DNA of 35,653 nucleotides. Source: DATKIY01 sp035543875. GTDB lineage: Bacteria > Actinomycetota > Actinomycetes > JAHEKZ01. Positions 21,577 through 30,428 of this stretch are shown one piece after another (within the stretch, counting starts at the first letter, position 1; every line of letters starts with the position of its first letter). The notes below the pieces were generated by a model. That model saw only the letters and a program-made list of their open reading frames with translations. It had not been told where the DNA came from and searched no databases. The position numbers were made by a program, and so were the translations under genes. The DNA lies in NCBI GenBank assembly GCA_035543875.1, contig DATKIY010000041.1:1-35653 (forward strand). Reading direction: 5' to 3'.

Positions 21577-23858
21577 GCGACAAGCCGAAAGCGAAGCCAG
21601 TGGCGCAAGACGAGCTGAGGGTGCCCAAGTCCGCACGCGTCGAGCATTCCACGTTGATGGCCGAAGTCGTCGGTCATCGGCGCCGCTACTACGAGGACGA
21701 TGCGCCGACCGTCTCCGACAATGAGTACGACGCCCTTGAGCGACGGTTGCGCGAGTTGGAGCAGGAGTATCCGAAGCTGGTCAGCGCGAGCTCGCCGACG
21801 CAAACAATTGGTGGTTCCCGCTCCGACATGTTCGAGCCGGTCGAGCATCTGCAGCCGATGTACTCGTTAGACAACGCGTTCTCACCGGAAGAGCTTCAAA
21901 CGTGGTCGCGGCGTGTTGAGCAAGGCCTCGGCACCATCCCTGACTTGCTTTGTGAATTGAAGGTCGACGGGCTGGCGGTCGACCTGGTGTATCGAGACGG
22001 CGTGCTGAAAACGATGGCTACCCGAGGCGACGGACGCACGGGCGAGGACGTGACGTACAACGCGGCGTTCATCGATGCCATCCCGCAGAAGCTGACCGCC
22101 AAAGCAAAACGCCCGGTGCCATCACTACTCGAGGTTCGCGGAGAGGTGTTCTTCCCCGTTGCCGTCTTCGACGCCATCAACGTTGAGGCGCTTCGCCTGG
22201 GGAAGTCTCCGTTTGCGAATCCTCGCAACGCCGCGGCGGGCACCTTGCGTCAACGCATCGATCGACGAGAAGACGAGCTTCGAAGAGTGACGGCGCAGGG
22301 CAAGCTAACCGATGGGAAACCAGCGGGACGCTCCGCTGAACGCTCTGCCGAGCGGATTCAGCGGCTTGAGCAAGACCTTCGACGGGCTACCAACCAACTG
22401 GCTGGACTGAGGCTGGTGGTCCACGGAGTGGGTGCGCATGAGGGCTTCAAGGCGGTTCGGCAGTCGCAGTGCTACGAAGCGATGGCGGCCTGGGGTCTAC
22501 CCACTTCAGCATTGGCGCGGGTTCACGCAACACTCGACGAAGTCACGAGCTACATCACGCACTTCGGCGAACATCGACACGATGTCGAGCACGAAATCGA
22601 TGGCGTCGTCGTCAAGGTCGACGATATGGCGCTCCAGGACAGACTTGGCGTCACCTCTCGGGCGCCACGATGGGCGATTGCATACAAGTACCCGGCTGAG
22701 GTCGTGACCACGACGCTCGAAGACATCCGTGTCAACGTTGGGCGCACTGGACGAGTGACGCCGTTTGGGGTCATGACCCCTGTCCGCGTCGCAGGTTCCA
22801 CTGTGCAGATGGCAACCCTGCACAATGCCCAAGAGGTGGAGCGAAAGGGCGTGCTTATCGGCGACACAGTCTTCCTGCGCAAGGCGGGAGATGTGATTCC
22901 CGAAATCATCGGGCCAGTGGTGGAGGCAAGAACCGGCGCCGAACGCGGGTTCGTGATGCCGACTCGATGCCCAGAGTGTTCTACCCCATTAGCTGCGGAA
23001 AAGGAGGGGGACGCTGACATCCGCTGCCCGAACGCGCGGAGCTGCCCTGCGCAGCTTCGCGAGCGGTTGTTCCACGTGGCGGGGCGAGGCGCGTTCGACA
23101 TCGAAGGGCTGGGTTACAAAGCGGCCGCCGCTCTGCTGGCGTGCTCATTGGTCGATGACGAAGGAGACTTGTTCTCGCTTACCGCCGCCGACCTGAGCAC
23201 CTGCGCTTTTTTCACGCGTTCCGCTGGCAACGCGCTCGCCGACCAGCAGGCCAGTACCGAGTCCTCTAACACCGAGCTCTCTGCCAACGCGGAGATCTTG
23301 TTGGCTCAGCTTGACGCTGCCAAAGATCGCCCGCTCTGGCGCGTTCTCGTTGCCTTGTCGATTCGACACGTCGGCCCCACCGCAGCCCGCGCCATTGCCA
23401 GGGCTTTTGGTGACATGAGCGCAATTGCACGTGCAGACGTCGACGAGCTGGCTGCCGTCGACGGAGTCGGGCGAATCATCGCCGAAGCAGTCATTGCTTG
23501 GTTCGCGGTCGACTGGCACCAGTCGATCGTTGACCGCTGGACGGCCAGCGGGGTGCGAATGTCCGACCCTGCAGCACAGGCCGGCCCCGACCATGGCGGA
23601 CCTCTCACCCTTGACGGGATCACTGTTGTCGTGACCGGTTCCCTGAGCGGGTTCACCAGGGAGGGTGCGCAGGCCGCGATCACTGATGCTGGCGGCAAGG
23701 CTGCCGGCTCCGTGTCCAAGAAGACCGACTACGTGGTTGCTGGTGACAGCGCCGGATCCAAGCTCGACAAGGCCATGGCTTTGGGCATCCCGGTTCTGGA
23801 CGTCGATGGGTTCCGCGGGCTCCTGGCCAAAGGCCCGTCGCCGAAGGAAGATCAATAA
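21573..23858 (+). CDS. ligA: NAD-dependent DNA ligase LigA
   Basis: Essential replicative ligase that joins nicks using NAD+. 761 residues, against about 670-690 in E. coli and M. tuberculosis. Domains in order: Ia (HRRRYYEDDAPTVSDNEYD, 35-53), adenylation domain with Lys130 in ELKVDG, OB fold (GRTGRVTPFGVMTPV), four-Cys zinc finger (RCPECS...RCPNARSCP), helix-hairpin-helix repeats (RHVGPTAARAIA, VDGVGRIIAEAV) and a C-terminal BRCT domain (ITVVVTGSLSGFTREGA). The extra length comes mainly from a charged, coiled-coil-like insertion of about 40 residues at 228-278, and a smaller Ser/Thr/Gln-rich one before ELSANAEILL. The GTG at 21573 overlaps the upstream stop. Confidence 0.96.
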   Translation: MSDKPKAKPVAQDELRVPKSARVEHSTLMAEVVGHRRRYYEDDAPTVSDNEYDALERRLRELEQEYPKLVSASSPTQTIGGSRSDMFEPVEHLQPMYSLDNAFSPEELQTWSRRVEQGLGTIPDLLCELKVDGLAVDLVYRDGVLKTMATRGDGRTGEDVTYNAAFIDAIPQKLTAKAKRPVPSLLEVRGEVFFPVAVFDAINVEALRLGKSPFANPRNAAAGTLRQRIDRREDELRRVTAQGKLTDGKPAGRSAERSAERIQRLEQDLRRATNQLAGLRLVVHGVGAHEGFKAVRQSQCYEAMAAWGLPTSALARVHATLDEVTSYITHFGEHRHDVEHEIDGVVVKVDDMALQDRLGVTSRAPRWAIAYKYPAEVVTTTLEDIRVNVGRTGRVTPFGVMTPVRVAGSTVQMATLHNAQEVERKGVLIGDTVFLRKAGDVIPEIIGPVVEARTGAERGFVMPTRCPECSTPLAAEKEGDADIRCPNARSCPAQLRERLFHVAGRGAFDIEGLGYKAAAALLACSLVDDEGDLFSLTAADLSTCAFFTRSAGNALADQQASTESSNTELSANAEILLAQLDAAKDRPLWRVLVALSIRHVGPTAARAIARAFGDMSAIARADVDELAAVDGVGRIIAEAVIAWFAVDWHQSIVDRWTASGVRMSDPAAQAGPDHGGPLTLDGITVVVTGSLSGFTREGAQAAITDAGGKAAGSVSKKTDYVVAGDSAGSKLDKAMALGIPVLDVDGFRGLLAKGPSPKEDQ

Positions 23859-23992
23859 AGCGTAGATCTACCGCCAAAATTGGCCAGTTGCGCTCCAAGG
23901 TTGGTCCGAACGGCCCATCACCCACGGTCATTGAGTGGCTACTATGAGTGGTGGAGTCGACGCCGTGCCTAAGCCGGCGTGAGGATGGGGCG

Positions 23993-26095
23993 ATGTCTGG
24001 TGCGACGGGCGGTTCGCTGGGGGTTGGGCTCGAGCCGACGCCCGGTCGGCCGCCGCTCAATCGCCTGTCGCTGTTCGCTGTCGGTTGGTGGATCGCCGTC
24101 GCCGTCGGGCTCCCACTGGTCGCCTGGGCGGTCATAGAGACCGTCCCTTCCCTCTCGGAGGCGGACCCTGCCTTTTGGGTCATTGTCGGGCTCGTTCTGC
24201 TCGGCGAGCTCCGTCCGGTCATTACGGCCGGTGGCTACGACCCACAGGGTGTGGTCACCAGCCATGCTTTTGTCTTCGCCGCGATGTACCTGTACGGCCC
24301 ATGGCCCGCCATCACGTTCTTGGCTCTGGCCACGTTGATCTCAGAAGTGGTCAAGAAGAAGGACCTCTGGCGAATTCCTTTCAACATTGGTCAGTACACC
24401 TTGAGCGTGGCACCTGCTGCGCTCATTATGACGGTGTGGTTGACCAATACTGGTGAGTCGATACCAAGCCTGGCTGATCCATCCACTGGCCTGGTTCCTG
24501 CAGATTTGTTGTGGGTCGTCCCGGGTTGGTTCGCATTCTTCTTCGTCAACAATGCGCTGGTGTCGATGTTGGCAGGAGACGAAGGCCGCACCTTCTCGCA
24601 AGACTTCTTCGACGACTTCAGCTACTTCTTTGTCACCACTTTCGCAGTTCTTGCGCTGTCGCCACTTGTGGTGTTTGTTGCAAGCCAACCGATCTATCTT
24701 CCCCTGTTGCTGTTGCCGCTCTACGCCGTCTACAAAACTGCTTCCATCTCGCGGGAGAAAGAGCACCAGTCGCTGCACGATGCCCTTACAGGACTCCCCA
24801 ATCGCAAAATGATCCTGGCCAGACTTGGAGACAGCATCGAGGAAGCCAGTCGGGCAAAAACCAGCGTGGGCTTTTGTTTGCTGGATCTCGACCGGTTCAA
24901 AGAGGTCAACGACACCTTGGGGCACCACGTCGGCGACCGTTTGCTGTCCGTGGCCGCCCAGCGGATTCAAGGAGCGCTTCGACCGCGCGACATTGTGGCA
25001 AGGCTGGGCGGTGACGAGTACGCAATTTTGCTCGATCCCGTGCGTGATTCAGATGCTGCCGTCGAAGTCGCTCAACGAGTTCGGGCTGCTCTCACCAAGC
25101 CGTTCCACCTGGAAGGAATGCTGTTTGAGCTCGAGGCCAGCGTGGGAGTGGCGGTCTACCCAGAGCATGGTCAAGATGTCGAGCCCATCGTGCGCAGAGC
25201 CGACGTCGCGATGTACCTGGCCAAGGAAGAGCGCACCGGAGTCGAGGTCTATGTCGCGGATCGTGACAAGAACTCCGCGAGTCGGCTGTCGCTGTTGGGT
25301 GGACTGCGCAACGGCTTGGAGGGCGGCGAGCTCAAGGTTCACTACCAGCCCAAGGTCTCGCTCGGTCCCGGCTCAGTTGTAGGGGTAGAGGCGTTGATCC
25401 GCTGGCATCATCCACTTCGCGGCTTGGTGATGCCCGACGAGTTCATCCCCATGGCTGAACATTCCGGCCTGATGGCACCGCTCACGTCCTTTGTCATCGA
25501 CCAGTCACTTGAGCAAGTGGCCAGATGGCGCGGAGCTGGGCTCGATGTCCCCGTTGCCGTGAATGTGTCGATGCGCGACCTGCATGGCACCGAGTTGGTC
25601 GACGTTGTTGCTAGTGCCTTGGAACGTCACGATCTACCGGCGTCCGCTCTTGTGCTTGAGCTCACCGAGCGAGTGCTGACCCGAGACTCCGACGAAGTAA
25701 CTGAGACGCTCACCTCGCTGCGCCGACTGGGCGTCACTGTCTCGCTCGACGACTTTGGCACCGGTTACTCGTCGATGGTGTTGCTGAAGCGACTGCCCAT
25801 CACCGAAATCAAGATCGACCGCTCATTCGTGTCGAGGTTAAGCCTCGATCCGGAGGACGTGACGATCGTTCGGTCCATCATCGACCTTGCTCACGGGTTG
25901 GGAATGACCGCTGTCGCGGAAGGTGTGGAAACTCAACAAGTCTGGGATCTGCTCGACGACCTGGGCTGCGATTCGGCGCAAGGCTGGTACATCAGTCGAC
26001 CGCTGGACGCGGAGAATGCGACGAGTTGGCTTTTGCGGCACCCGTCACAGCAACGTGCACTTCGGGTACTTAAGGGTGGAAGCGAAGCCGGGTAG
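23993..26095 (+). CDS. Membrane-bound GGDEF-EAL protein (cyclic di-GMP synthase/phosphodiesterase)
   Basis: About 700 residues from the ATG at 23993; an in-frame GTG at 23948 is an alternative. Residues 1-255 contain several hydrophobic helices (SLFAVGWWIAVAVGLPLVAWAV, VIVGLVLLGELRP, and others to LPLLLLPLYAVYK), a membrane sensor of unknown ligand. The GGDEF domain begins LHDALTGLPNRKM and has an intact active site GGDEY (near 338), with the inhibitory I-site RPRD exactly five residues earlier. The EAL domain has GVEALIRW, NVSMRD, ELTER, DDFGTGYSS, IKIDRSF, AEGVE and QGWY, so all metal and catalytic residues are present. It may therefore both make and break c-di-GMP. It sits between ligA and gatC, and 134 untranslated bases precede it. 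Confidence 0.93.
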   Translation: MSGATGGSLGVGLEPTPGRPPLNRLSLFAVGWWIAVAVGLPLVAWAVIETVPSLSEADPAFWVIVGLVLLGELRPVITAGGYDPQGVVTSHAFVFAAMYLYGPWPAITFLALATLISEVVKKKDLWRIPFNIGQYTLSVAPAALIMTVWLTNTGESIPSLADPSTGLVPADLLWVVPGWFAFFFVNNALVSMLAGDEGRTFSQDFFDDFSYFFVTTFAVLALSPLVVFVASQPIYLPLLLLPLYAVYKTASISREKEHQSLHDALTGLPNRKMILARLGDSIEEASRAKTSVGFCLLDLDRFKEVNDTLGHHVGDRLLSVAAQRIQGALRPRDIVARLGGDEYAILLDPVRDSDAAVEVAQRVRAALTKPFHLEGMLFELEASVGVAVYPEHGQDVEPIVRRADVAMYLAKEERTGVEVYVADRDKNSASRLSLLGGLRNGLEGGELKVHYQPKVSLGPGSVVGVEALIRWHHPLRGLVMPDEFIPMAEHSGLMAPLTSFVIDQSLEQVARWRGAGLDVPVAVNVSMRDLHGTELVDVVASALERHDLPASALVLELTERVLTRDSDEVTETLTSLRRLGVTVSLDDFGTGYSSMVLLKRLPITEIKIDRSFVSRLSLDPEDVTIVRSIIDLAHGLGMTAVAEGVETQQVWDLLDDLGCDSAQGWYISRPLDAENATSWLLRHPSQQRALRVLKGGSEAG

Positions 26096-26117
26096 TCCAG
26101 GTGGTGCCCCTTCGGGC

Positions 26118-26140
26118 CGCCCTTCTGTCTGCGGAGGGCG
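26118..26140 (+). other. Hairpin between the GGDEF-EAL gene and gatC
   Basis: CGCCCT (26118-26123) pairs perfectly with AGGGCG (26135-26140). Just before it, GCCC-CTTC-GGGC (26106-26117) can form a tetraloop hairpin. These occupy the 67-base gap after the GGDEF-EAL stop and end 22 bases before the gatC ATG. There is no T-tract, so it is more likely a processing or attenuation structure than a simple intrinsic terminator. Confidence 0.35.
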
Positions 26141-26162
26141 CCCCTCCTAGGATGACCCCACC

Positions 26163-26459
26163 ATGCCTTCGCTGAAGCCCGATGAGGTTGCGCACCTCGC
26201 TCGACTCGCCCGTCTCGATCTGACCTCTGATGAGCTGCAATCTTATGGCGCGCAGCTCGATGTCATCTTGAGTGCCGTGGCTCGCGTTGCCGAGGTTGCC
26301 GCTGATGACGTACCGCCCACCACACACGCAGTCCCCGTGGTCAACGTCACTCGGCCGGATGTTCTGCGGCCAGGACTCACGCAGGAAGAGGCATTGTCAG
26401 GCGCGCCGGCCGTGGTTGATGGGCGATTTCGAGTGCCGCGCATTCTGGACGAGGAGTAG
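26163..26459 (+). CDS. gatC: Aspartyl/glutamyl-tRNA amidotransferase subunit C
   Basis: Small subunit that stabilises GatA in the GatCAB complex, which converts Glu-tRNA(Gln) and/or Asp-tRNA(Asn) into the correctly amidated forms. 98 residues, normal size. The N-terminus LKPDEVAHLARLARLDLTSDELQ is diagnostic, followed by the LDVILSAVARVAEV helix, the PTTHAVPVVNVTRPDV segment and the FRVPRIL ending that wraps around GatA. First of the gatCAB genes, seven bases before gatA. Confidence 0.95.
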   Translation: MPSLKPDEVAHLARLARLDLTSDELQSYGAQLDVILSAVARVAEVAADDVPPTTHAVPVVNVTRPDVLRPGLTQEEALSGAPAVVDGRFRVPRILDEE

Positions 26460-26465
26460 GCGGCC

Positions 26466-27977
26466 GTGGGCGGTTCACTGATCCAGCTGTCGGCCACCCA
26501 ACTGGTCGAGGCTATGTCGTCCGGCGAGACCTCAGCTGTCGATGTAGCTACTGCCCACCTTGACCGCATCGCCGAAGTCGACGGCACCCTGCACGCTTTC
26601 CTGCACGTTGATCGTGACGGCGCCCTTGCGGCAGCTGAGTCGGTCGACGCCAAAAGAAAAGCAGGGGAAGTTGTCGGGCCGCTCGCGGGTGTGCCGTTGG
26701 CGTTGAAGGATGTGTTTACGACCAAGGGCGTTCCCACGACCTGCGGTTCGAGAATTCTCGAAGGCTGGCGACCGCCTTATGACGCCACCGTCACTAGGCG
26801 ACTTAAGGCGGCTGGTGTCGTTGTACTCGGTAAGACAAACATGGACGAGTTTGCGATGGGTTCGTCCACCGAGAACTCGGCGTTTGGCGCCACTAGAAAC
26901 CCGTGGGATATCTCGCGAATCCCTGGCGGTTCGTCGGGCGGTTCGAGCGCGGCCGTTGCCAGTTTTCAGGCGCCGCTTGCCATCGGCACCGACACCGGCG
27001 GGTCCATCCGTCAGCCTGCAGCGGTCACCGGCATTGTCGGCGTCAAGCCGACGTACGGCGGCGTGTCACGTTATGGCCTCGTAGCGTTTTCTTCCTCGCT
27101 CGACCAGGGTGGTCCGTTCGCTCGCAATGTTCTAGACGCCGCGCTGCTCCATGAAGTGATGGCTGGTCACGACCCGTTGGATGCCACCTCGATCGAGGCG
27201 AAGACGCCACCGGTTGTTGCCGCCGCACGCGGAGCAATGGGTGACATCGCGGGGTTGCGCATCGGAGTGGTCAAGCAACTACAAGGAGATGGCTACCAGC
27301 CTGAAGTGCACGCGAGGTTCACCGAGGCGGTCGCGCTGCTTGAGCAAGGCGGCGCTGAAATCCACGAGATATCGTGCCCTGCGTTCGACTATGCACTCCC
27401 TGCTTACTACCTCATTGCGCCCAGTGAGTGCTCAAGCAACTTGGCTCGTTTTGACGGCATGCGCTACGGCTTGCGTGAAGGCGACGACGGCCAAAACGGT
27501 GTCGAACAAGTCATGGCTATGACCCGCGCCGCGGGGTTTGGGCCTGAGGTCAAGCGCCGCATCATGTTGGGTACTTATGCGCTGTCTGCTGGTTACTACG
27601 ACGCTTACTACGGTCAGGCACAGAAGGTGCGCACGCTGATCCGTCGAGACTTCGAAGCTGCTTTTGAGTCAGTGGATGCGCTGATATCGCCGACAACGCC
27701 GACCGTCGCATTCTCGTTGGGTGAGCGTGTCGACGACCCGGTTGCGATGTACAAAGCCGACCTCGCCACGTTGCCGTCGTCGCTGTACGGCGGTCCTGCC
27801 ATGAGCCTGCCTATTGGCCTGGGTGAAGCGGGGATGCCGGTCGGCATTCAGCTCATGGCTGCCGTGCAGCGTGATGACCTGGTTTACCGCGTTGGCGCAG
27901 CGCTTGAGGCGCAACTTCTCTCGCAGTGGGGTGGCCAGCTGCTAGACCAGGCACCGGCATTGGCGGGTGCGCGATGA
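26466..27977 (+). CDS. gatA: Aspartyl/glutamyl-tRNA amidotransferase subunit A
   Basis: Amidase subunit that releases ammonia from glutamine. 503 residues with a GTG start at 26466, six bases after the gatC stop. The amidase Ser-cisSer-Lys triad is complete: Lys81 (ALKDVFTTKG), Ser156 in the Gly/Ser-rich GGSSGGSSAAVAS and Ser180 in GTDTGGSIRQPA. Family landmarks GKTNMDEFAMGSSTENSAFG and VGVKPTYGGVSRYG are also present. Its stop overlaps the gatB start as ATGA, so the subunits are coupled in translation. Confidence 0.97.
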   Translation: MGGSLIQLSATQLVEAMSSGETSAVDVATAHLDRIAEVDGTLHAFLHVDRDGALAAAESVDAKRKAGEVVGPLAGVPLALKDVFTTKGVPTTCGSRILEGWRPPYDATVTRRLKAAGVVVLGKTNMDEFAMGSSTENSAFGATRNPWDISRIPGGSSGGSSAAVASFQAPLAIGTDTGGSIRQPAAVTGIVGVKPTYGGVSRYGLVAFSSSLDQGGPFARNVLDAALLHEVMAGHDPLDATSIEAKTPPVVAAARGAMGDIAGLRIGVVKQLQGDGYQPEVHARFTEAVALLEQGGAEIHEISCPAFDYALPAYYLIAPSECSSNLARFDGMRYGLREGDDGQNGVEQVMAMTRAAGFGPEVKRRIMLGTYALSAGYYDAYYGQAQKVRTLIRRDFEAAFESVDALISPTTPTVAFSLGERVDDPVAMYKADLATLPSSLYGGPAMSLPIGLGEAGMPVGIQLMAAVQRDDLVYRVGAALEAQLLSQWGGQLLDQAPALAGAR

Positions 27978-29476
27978 GTGATGTGCTGTCTTTCGAGGAT
28001 GCCATCGCCGCCTTTGACCCCGTGATGGGGCTTGAGGTTCACGTGGAACTCAATACTGCATCGAAGATGTTTTGTGGCTGCGCTACTGAGTTCGGCGCCG
28101 AGCCCAACACCCAGGTGTGTCCAGTCTGTCTCGGTCTGCCAGGAGCCTTGCCCGTGGTCAATGCCTCGGCAGTTGAGTCCGCGATTCGGATCGGGCTTGC
28201 CTTGAACTGCCAGATTGCTCCCTGGTCTCGGTTCGCGCGGAAGAACTACTTCTACCCCGACATGCCCAAGGACTTTCAAACGTCGCAGTATGACGAGCCA
28301 ATCGCGTTCGGTGGGTACCTAGACATCCGGGTCCAGACCGACGACGGCCCGCAGGAGGTGCGGGTCGAGATCGAGCGTGCCCACATGGAGGAAGACACCG
28401 GCAAGAGCTTGCACGTCGGCGGTGCTACCGGCCGAATTCATGGCGCTGACTACTCGCTAGTGGACTACAACAGGGCTGGGGTTCCGCTGATCGAGATCGT
28501 GACCAAACCCATCGAGGTTGCGCCAGAGATTGCTCCGCTCGTCGCCAGGGCCTATGCCAACGAGCTGCGCGAGCTCATCGTTGCGCTGGGGGTTTCTGAT
28601 GCGCACATGCATCAGGGCTCGATGCGGGTCGATGCCAACCTGTCGTTGAAGCCGACTGGCTCAACGACGCTTGGCACGAGGACCGAAACTAAGAATGTGA
28701 ACTCCATGCGATCGGTTGAGCGTGCGATCCGGTTTGAAATTGGGCGCCAGGCAGCAGTGCTGACCGCCGGCGGCGCCATCACGCAAGAGACCCGTCATTT
28801 CCATGAAAACGACGGCAGCACCACGTCTGGACGGAGCAAAGAGGAGGCCGAGGACTATCGGTACTTTCCCGAGCCAGACTTGGTGCCGGTTGCTCCCGAA
28901 CCGACGTGGATCGAACAACTCCGGTCGACCCTGCCAGAACCGCCGCTTCAGCGCCGAGAGCGGCTGCGGACGGAGTGGGGGATCAGCGAGCACGACATGC
29001 AGTCCTTGGTCAACGCTGGTGGAGTCGAGCTTGTTGAAGCGACCATCGCGCTTGGTGTTGACCAAGCCCACGCCCGGAAGTGGTGGACCGGTGAGATTAC
29101 GCGGCATGCGAACGAACGGGGGGTTGACCTGGCCGAGCTGCCAATAACGCCCGACGCCGTAGCGCGGGTTGTGGCGCTGACCGATGACGGCTCATTGAAC
29201 GACAAGCTGGCTCGGCAGGTCATTGAAGGTGTGCTCGACGGTGAGGGAAGTCCCGACGATGTCGTCAAGGCGCGCGGTCTAGCCGTTGTTTCCGACGACT
29301 CCGCACTGCTTGCCGCCATCGACCAGGCTCTAGCCGAGCAGCCAGACGTTGCCGACAAGATTAGAGACGGCAAGGTTCAGGCCGCTGGAGCCATCGTTGG
29401 TGCAGTGATGAAAGCCACGCGCGGGCAAGCCGATGCTGCGCGGGTACGCGAACTCATCCTCGACCGATTCAGCTGA
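27974..29476 (+). CDS. gatB: Aspartyl/glutamyl-tRNA amidotransferase subunit B
   Basis: Subunit that binds and activates the mischarged tRNA by phosphorylation. 500 residues from the ATG in the ATGA overlap with gatA. The kinase-like cradle begins PVMGLEVHVELNTASKMFCGC and contains the zinc Cys set C-x-C...CPVCLGLPGALP. RKNYFYPDMPKDFQTSQYDEPI, HMEEDTGKSLH and DYNRAGVPLIEIV are highly conserved stretches. The C-terminal helical/YqeY-like tail that contacts the tRNA runs to VRELILDRFS. The complete gatCAB set implies that at least one of GlnRS or AsnRS is absent or supplemented in this organism, as in most actinobacteria. Confidence 0.97.
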   Translation: MSDVLSFEDAIAAFDPVMGLEVHVELNTASKMFCGCATEFGAEPNTQVCPVCLGLPGALPVVNASAVESAIRIGLALNCQIAPWSRFARKNYFYPDMPKDFQTSQYDEPIAFGGYLDIRVQTDDGPQEVRVEIERAHMEEDTGKSLHVGGATGRIHGADYSLVDYNRAGVPLIEIVTKPIEVAPEIAPLVARAYANELRELIVALGVSDAHMHQGSMRVDANLSLKPTGSTTLGTRTETKNVNSMRSVERAIRFEIGRQAAVLTAGGAITQETRHFHENDGSTTSGRSKEEAEDYRYFPEPDLVPVAPEPTWIEQLRSTLPEPPLQRRERLRTEWGISEHDMQSLVNAGGVELVEATIALGVDQAHARKWWTGEITRHANERGVDLAELPITPDAVARVVALTDDGSLNDKLARQVIEGVLDGEGSPDDVVKARGLAVVSDDSALLAAIDQALAEQPDVADKIRDGKVQAAGAIVGAVMKATRGQADAARVRELILDRFS

Positions 29477-29498
29477 CGAACCACATCGAGCTGACCCG

Positions 29499-30428
29499 AT
29501 GTTGCTGTGGCTCCCGGAGGATGACTGGCCCGATTGGCTGACCGTTCCTGAACAGGTGGAAGTCGAGGTCTGGCGAGGAGGTCAACCGGTGCCCCACTCG
29601 GTGAGTGACGTGGAGTTCTACGTCCCCGAGTACCTCGGCTCGGCGGCGGTCATCGAGGTCGCTCAGCGGATGTCCTCGCTGCGTGTGCTGCAGTCCCTGT
29701 CGGCGGGATACGAACACTTGGTTGGCAAAACTCCAGAAGCTGCTGTGGTGTGCAACGCGCGCGGCGTCCACGAGGCGAGCACAGCGGAACTTGCGGTTGG
29801 TTTGACGATCGCGGCCCTGCGCGGTTTCCCGGAGTTCGTTCGGGCGCAGGACCAGTCTCACTGGGTCCACCAACGGCATCAGGCGTTAGCCGACAAACGA
29901 GTAATGATTTTGGGCTACGGGAGTGTGGGTCACGCAGTGGCCGACCGGCTTCGGGGGTTCGAGGTCGAAGTGGTCCCCGTCGCAAGAAATGCGCGCGACG
30001 GGGTGCATGCCGTCACAGAGCTTTCCCAACTGCTAGCCGAGGTCGACGTGGTCGTGGTGACGGTCCCGCTGACGGCGTCAACCAAGCAGCTAGTCGATGG
30101 ACAGTTCCTGGCCGCGATGCGTGATGGCGGGCTGTTGGTCAATGTCGCTCGCGGTCAAGTCGTCGACACAAACGCGTTGGTCGCCGAGCTACGCAGTGGC
30201 CGTCTGCATGCGGCGCTTGATGTCACCGATCCGGAACCGCTGCCCGCAGATCATCCGCTGTGGCAGGCGCCCAACGTGCTGATCTCTCCACACGTGGGTG
30301 GTGACACCACCGCCTTCGCGCCGCGAGCACGGCGGCTGGTGCAGGCCCAGCTCGACAGGTTTGTTGCGGGTGAGCCCCTGCTCAACGTGATCCCACGGGC
30401 CGCACTAACAACCGCACCAGCACCATGA
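29499..30428 (+). CDS. D-isomer-specific 2-hydroxyacid dehydrogenase
   Basis: An NAD(P)-dependent reductase of 2-oxo acids, 309 residues from the ATG at 29499, 22 bases after gatB; in-frame starts further upstream would overlap gatB. The Rossmann motif is GYGSVG (139-144) and the catalytic residues are Arg218 (VARGQVVD), Glu246 (DPEPLP) and His265 (SPHVGG). It lacks the C-terminal ACT or ASB domains of SerA, so it is not a typical phosphoglycerate dehydrogenase; phosphoglycerate, glyoxylate or hydroxypyruvate-type substrates remain possible. The stop overlaps trmB as ATGA. Confidence 0.88.
   Translation: MLLWLPEDDWPDWLTVPEQVEVEVWRGGQPVPHSVSDVEFYVPEYLGSAAVIEVAQRMSSLRVLQSLSAGYEHLVGKTPEAAVVCNARGVHEASTAELAVGLTIAALRGFPEFVRAQDQSHWVHQRHQALADKRVMILGYGSVGHAVADRLRGFEVEVVPVARNARDGVHAVTELSQLLAEVDVVVVTVPLTASTKQLVDGQFLAAMRDGGLLVNVARGQVVDTNALVAELRSGRLHAALDVTDPEPLPADHPLWQAPNVLISPHVGGDTTAFAPRARRLVQAQLDRFVAGEPLLNVIPRAALTTAPAP

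Noticed and set aside
29499..30428. SerA (phosphoglycerate dehydrogenase) assignment
   Set aside because: 309 residues with no C-terminal regulatory domain; only the general 2-hydroxyacid dehydrogenase motifs are present.
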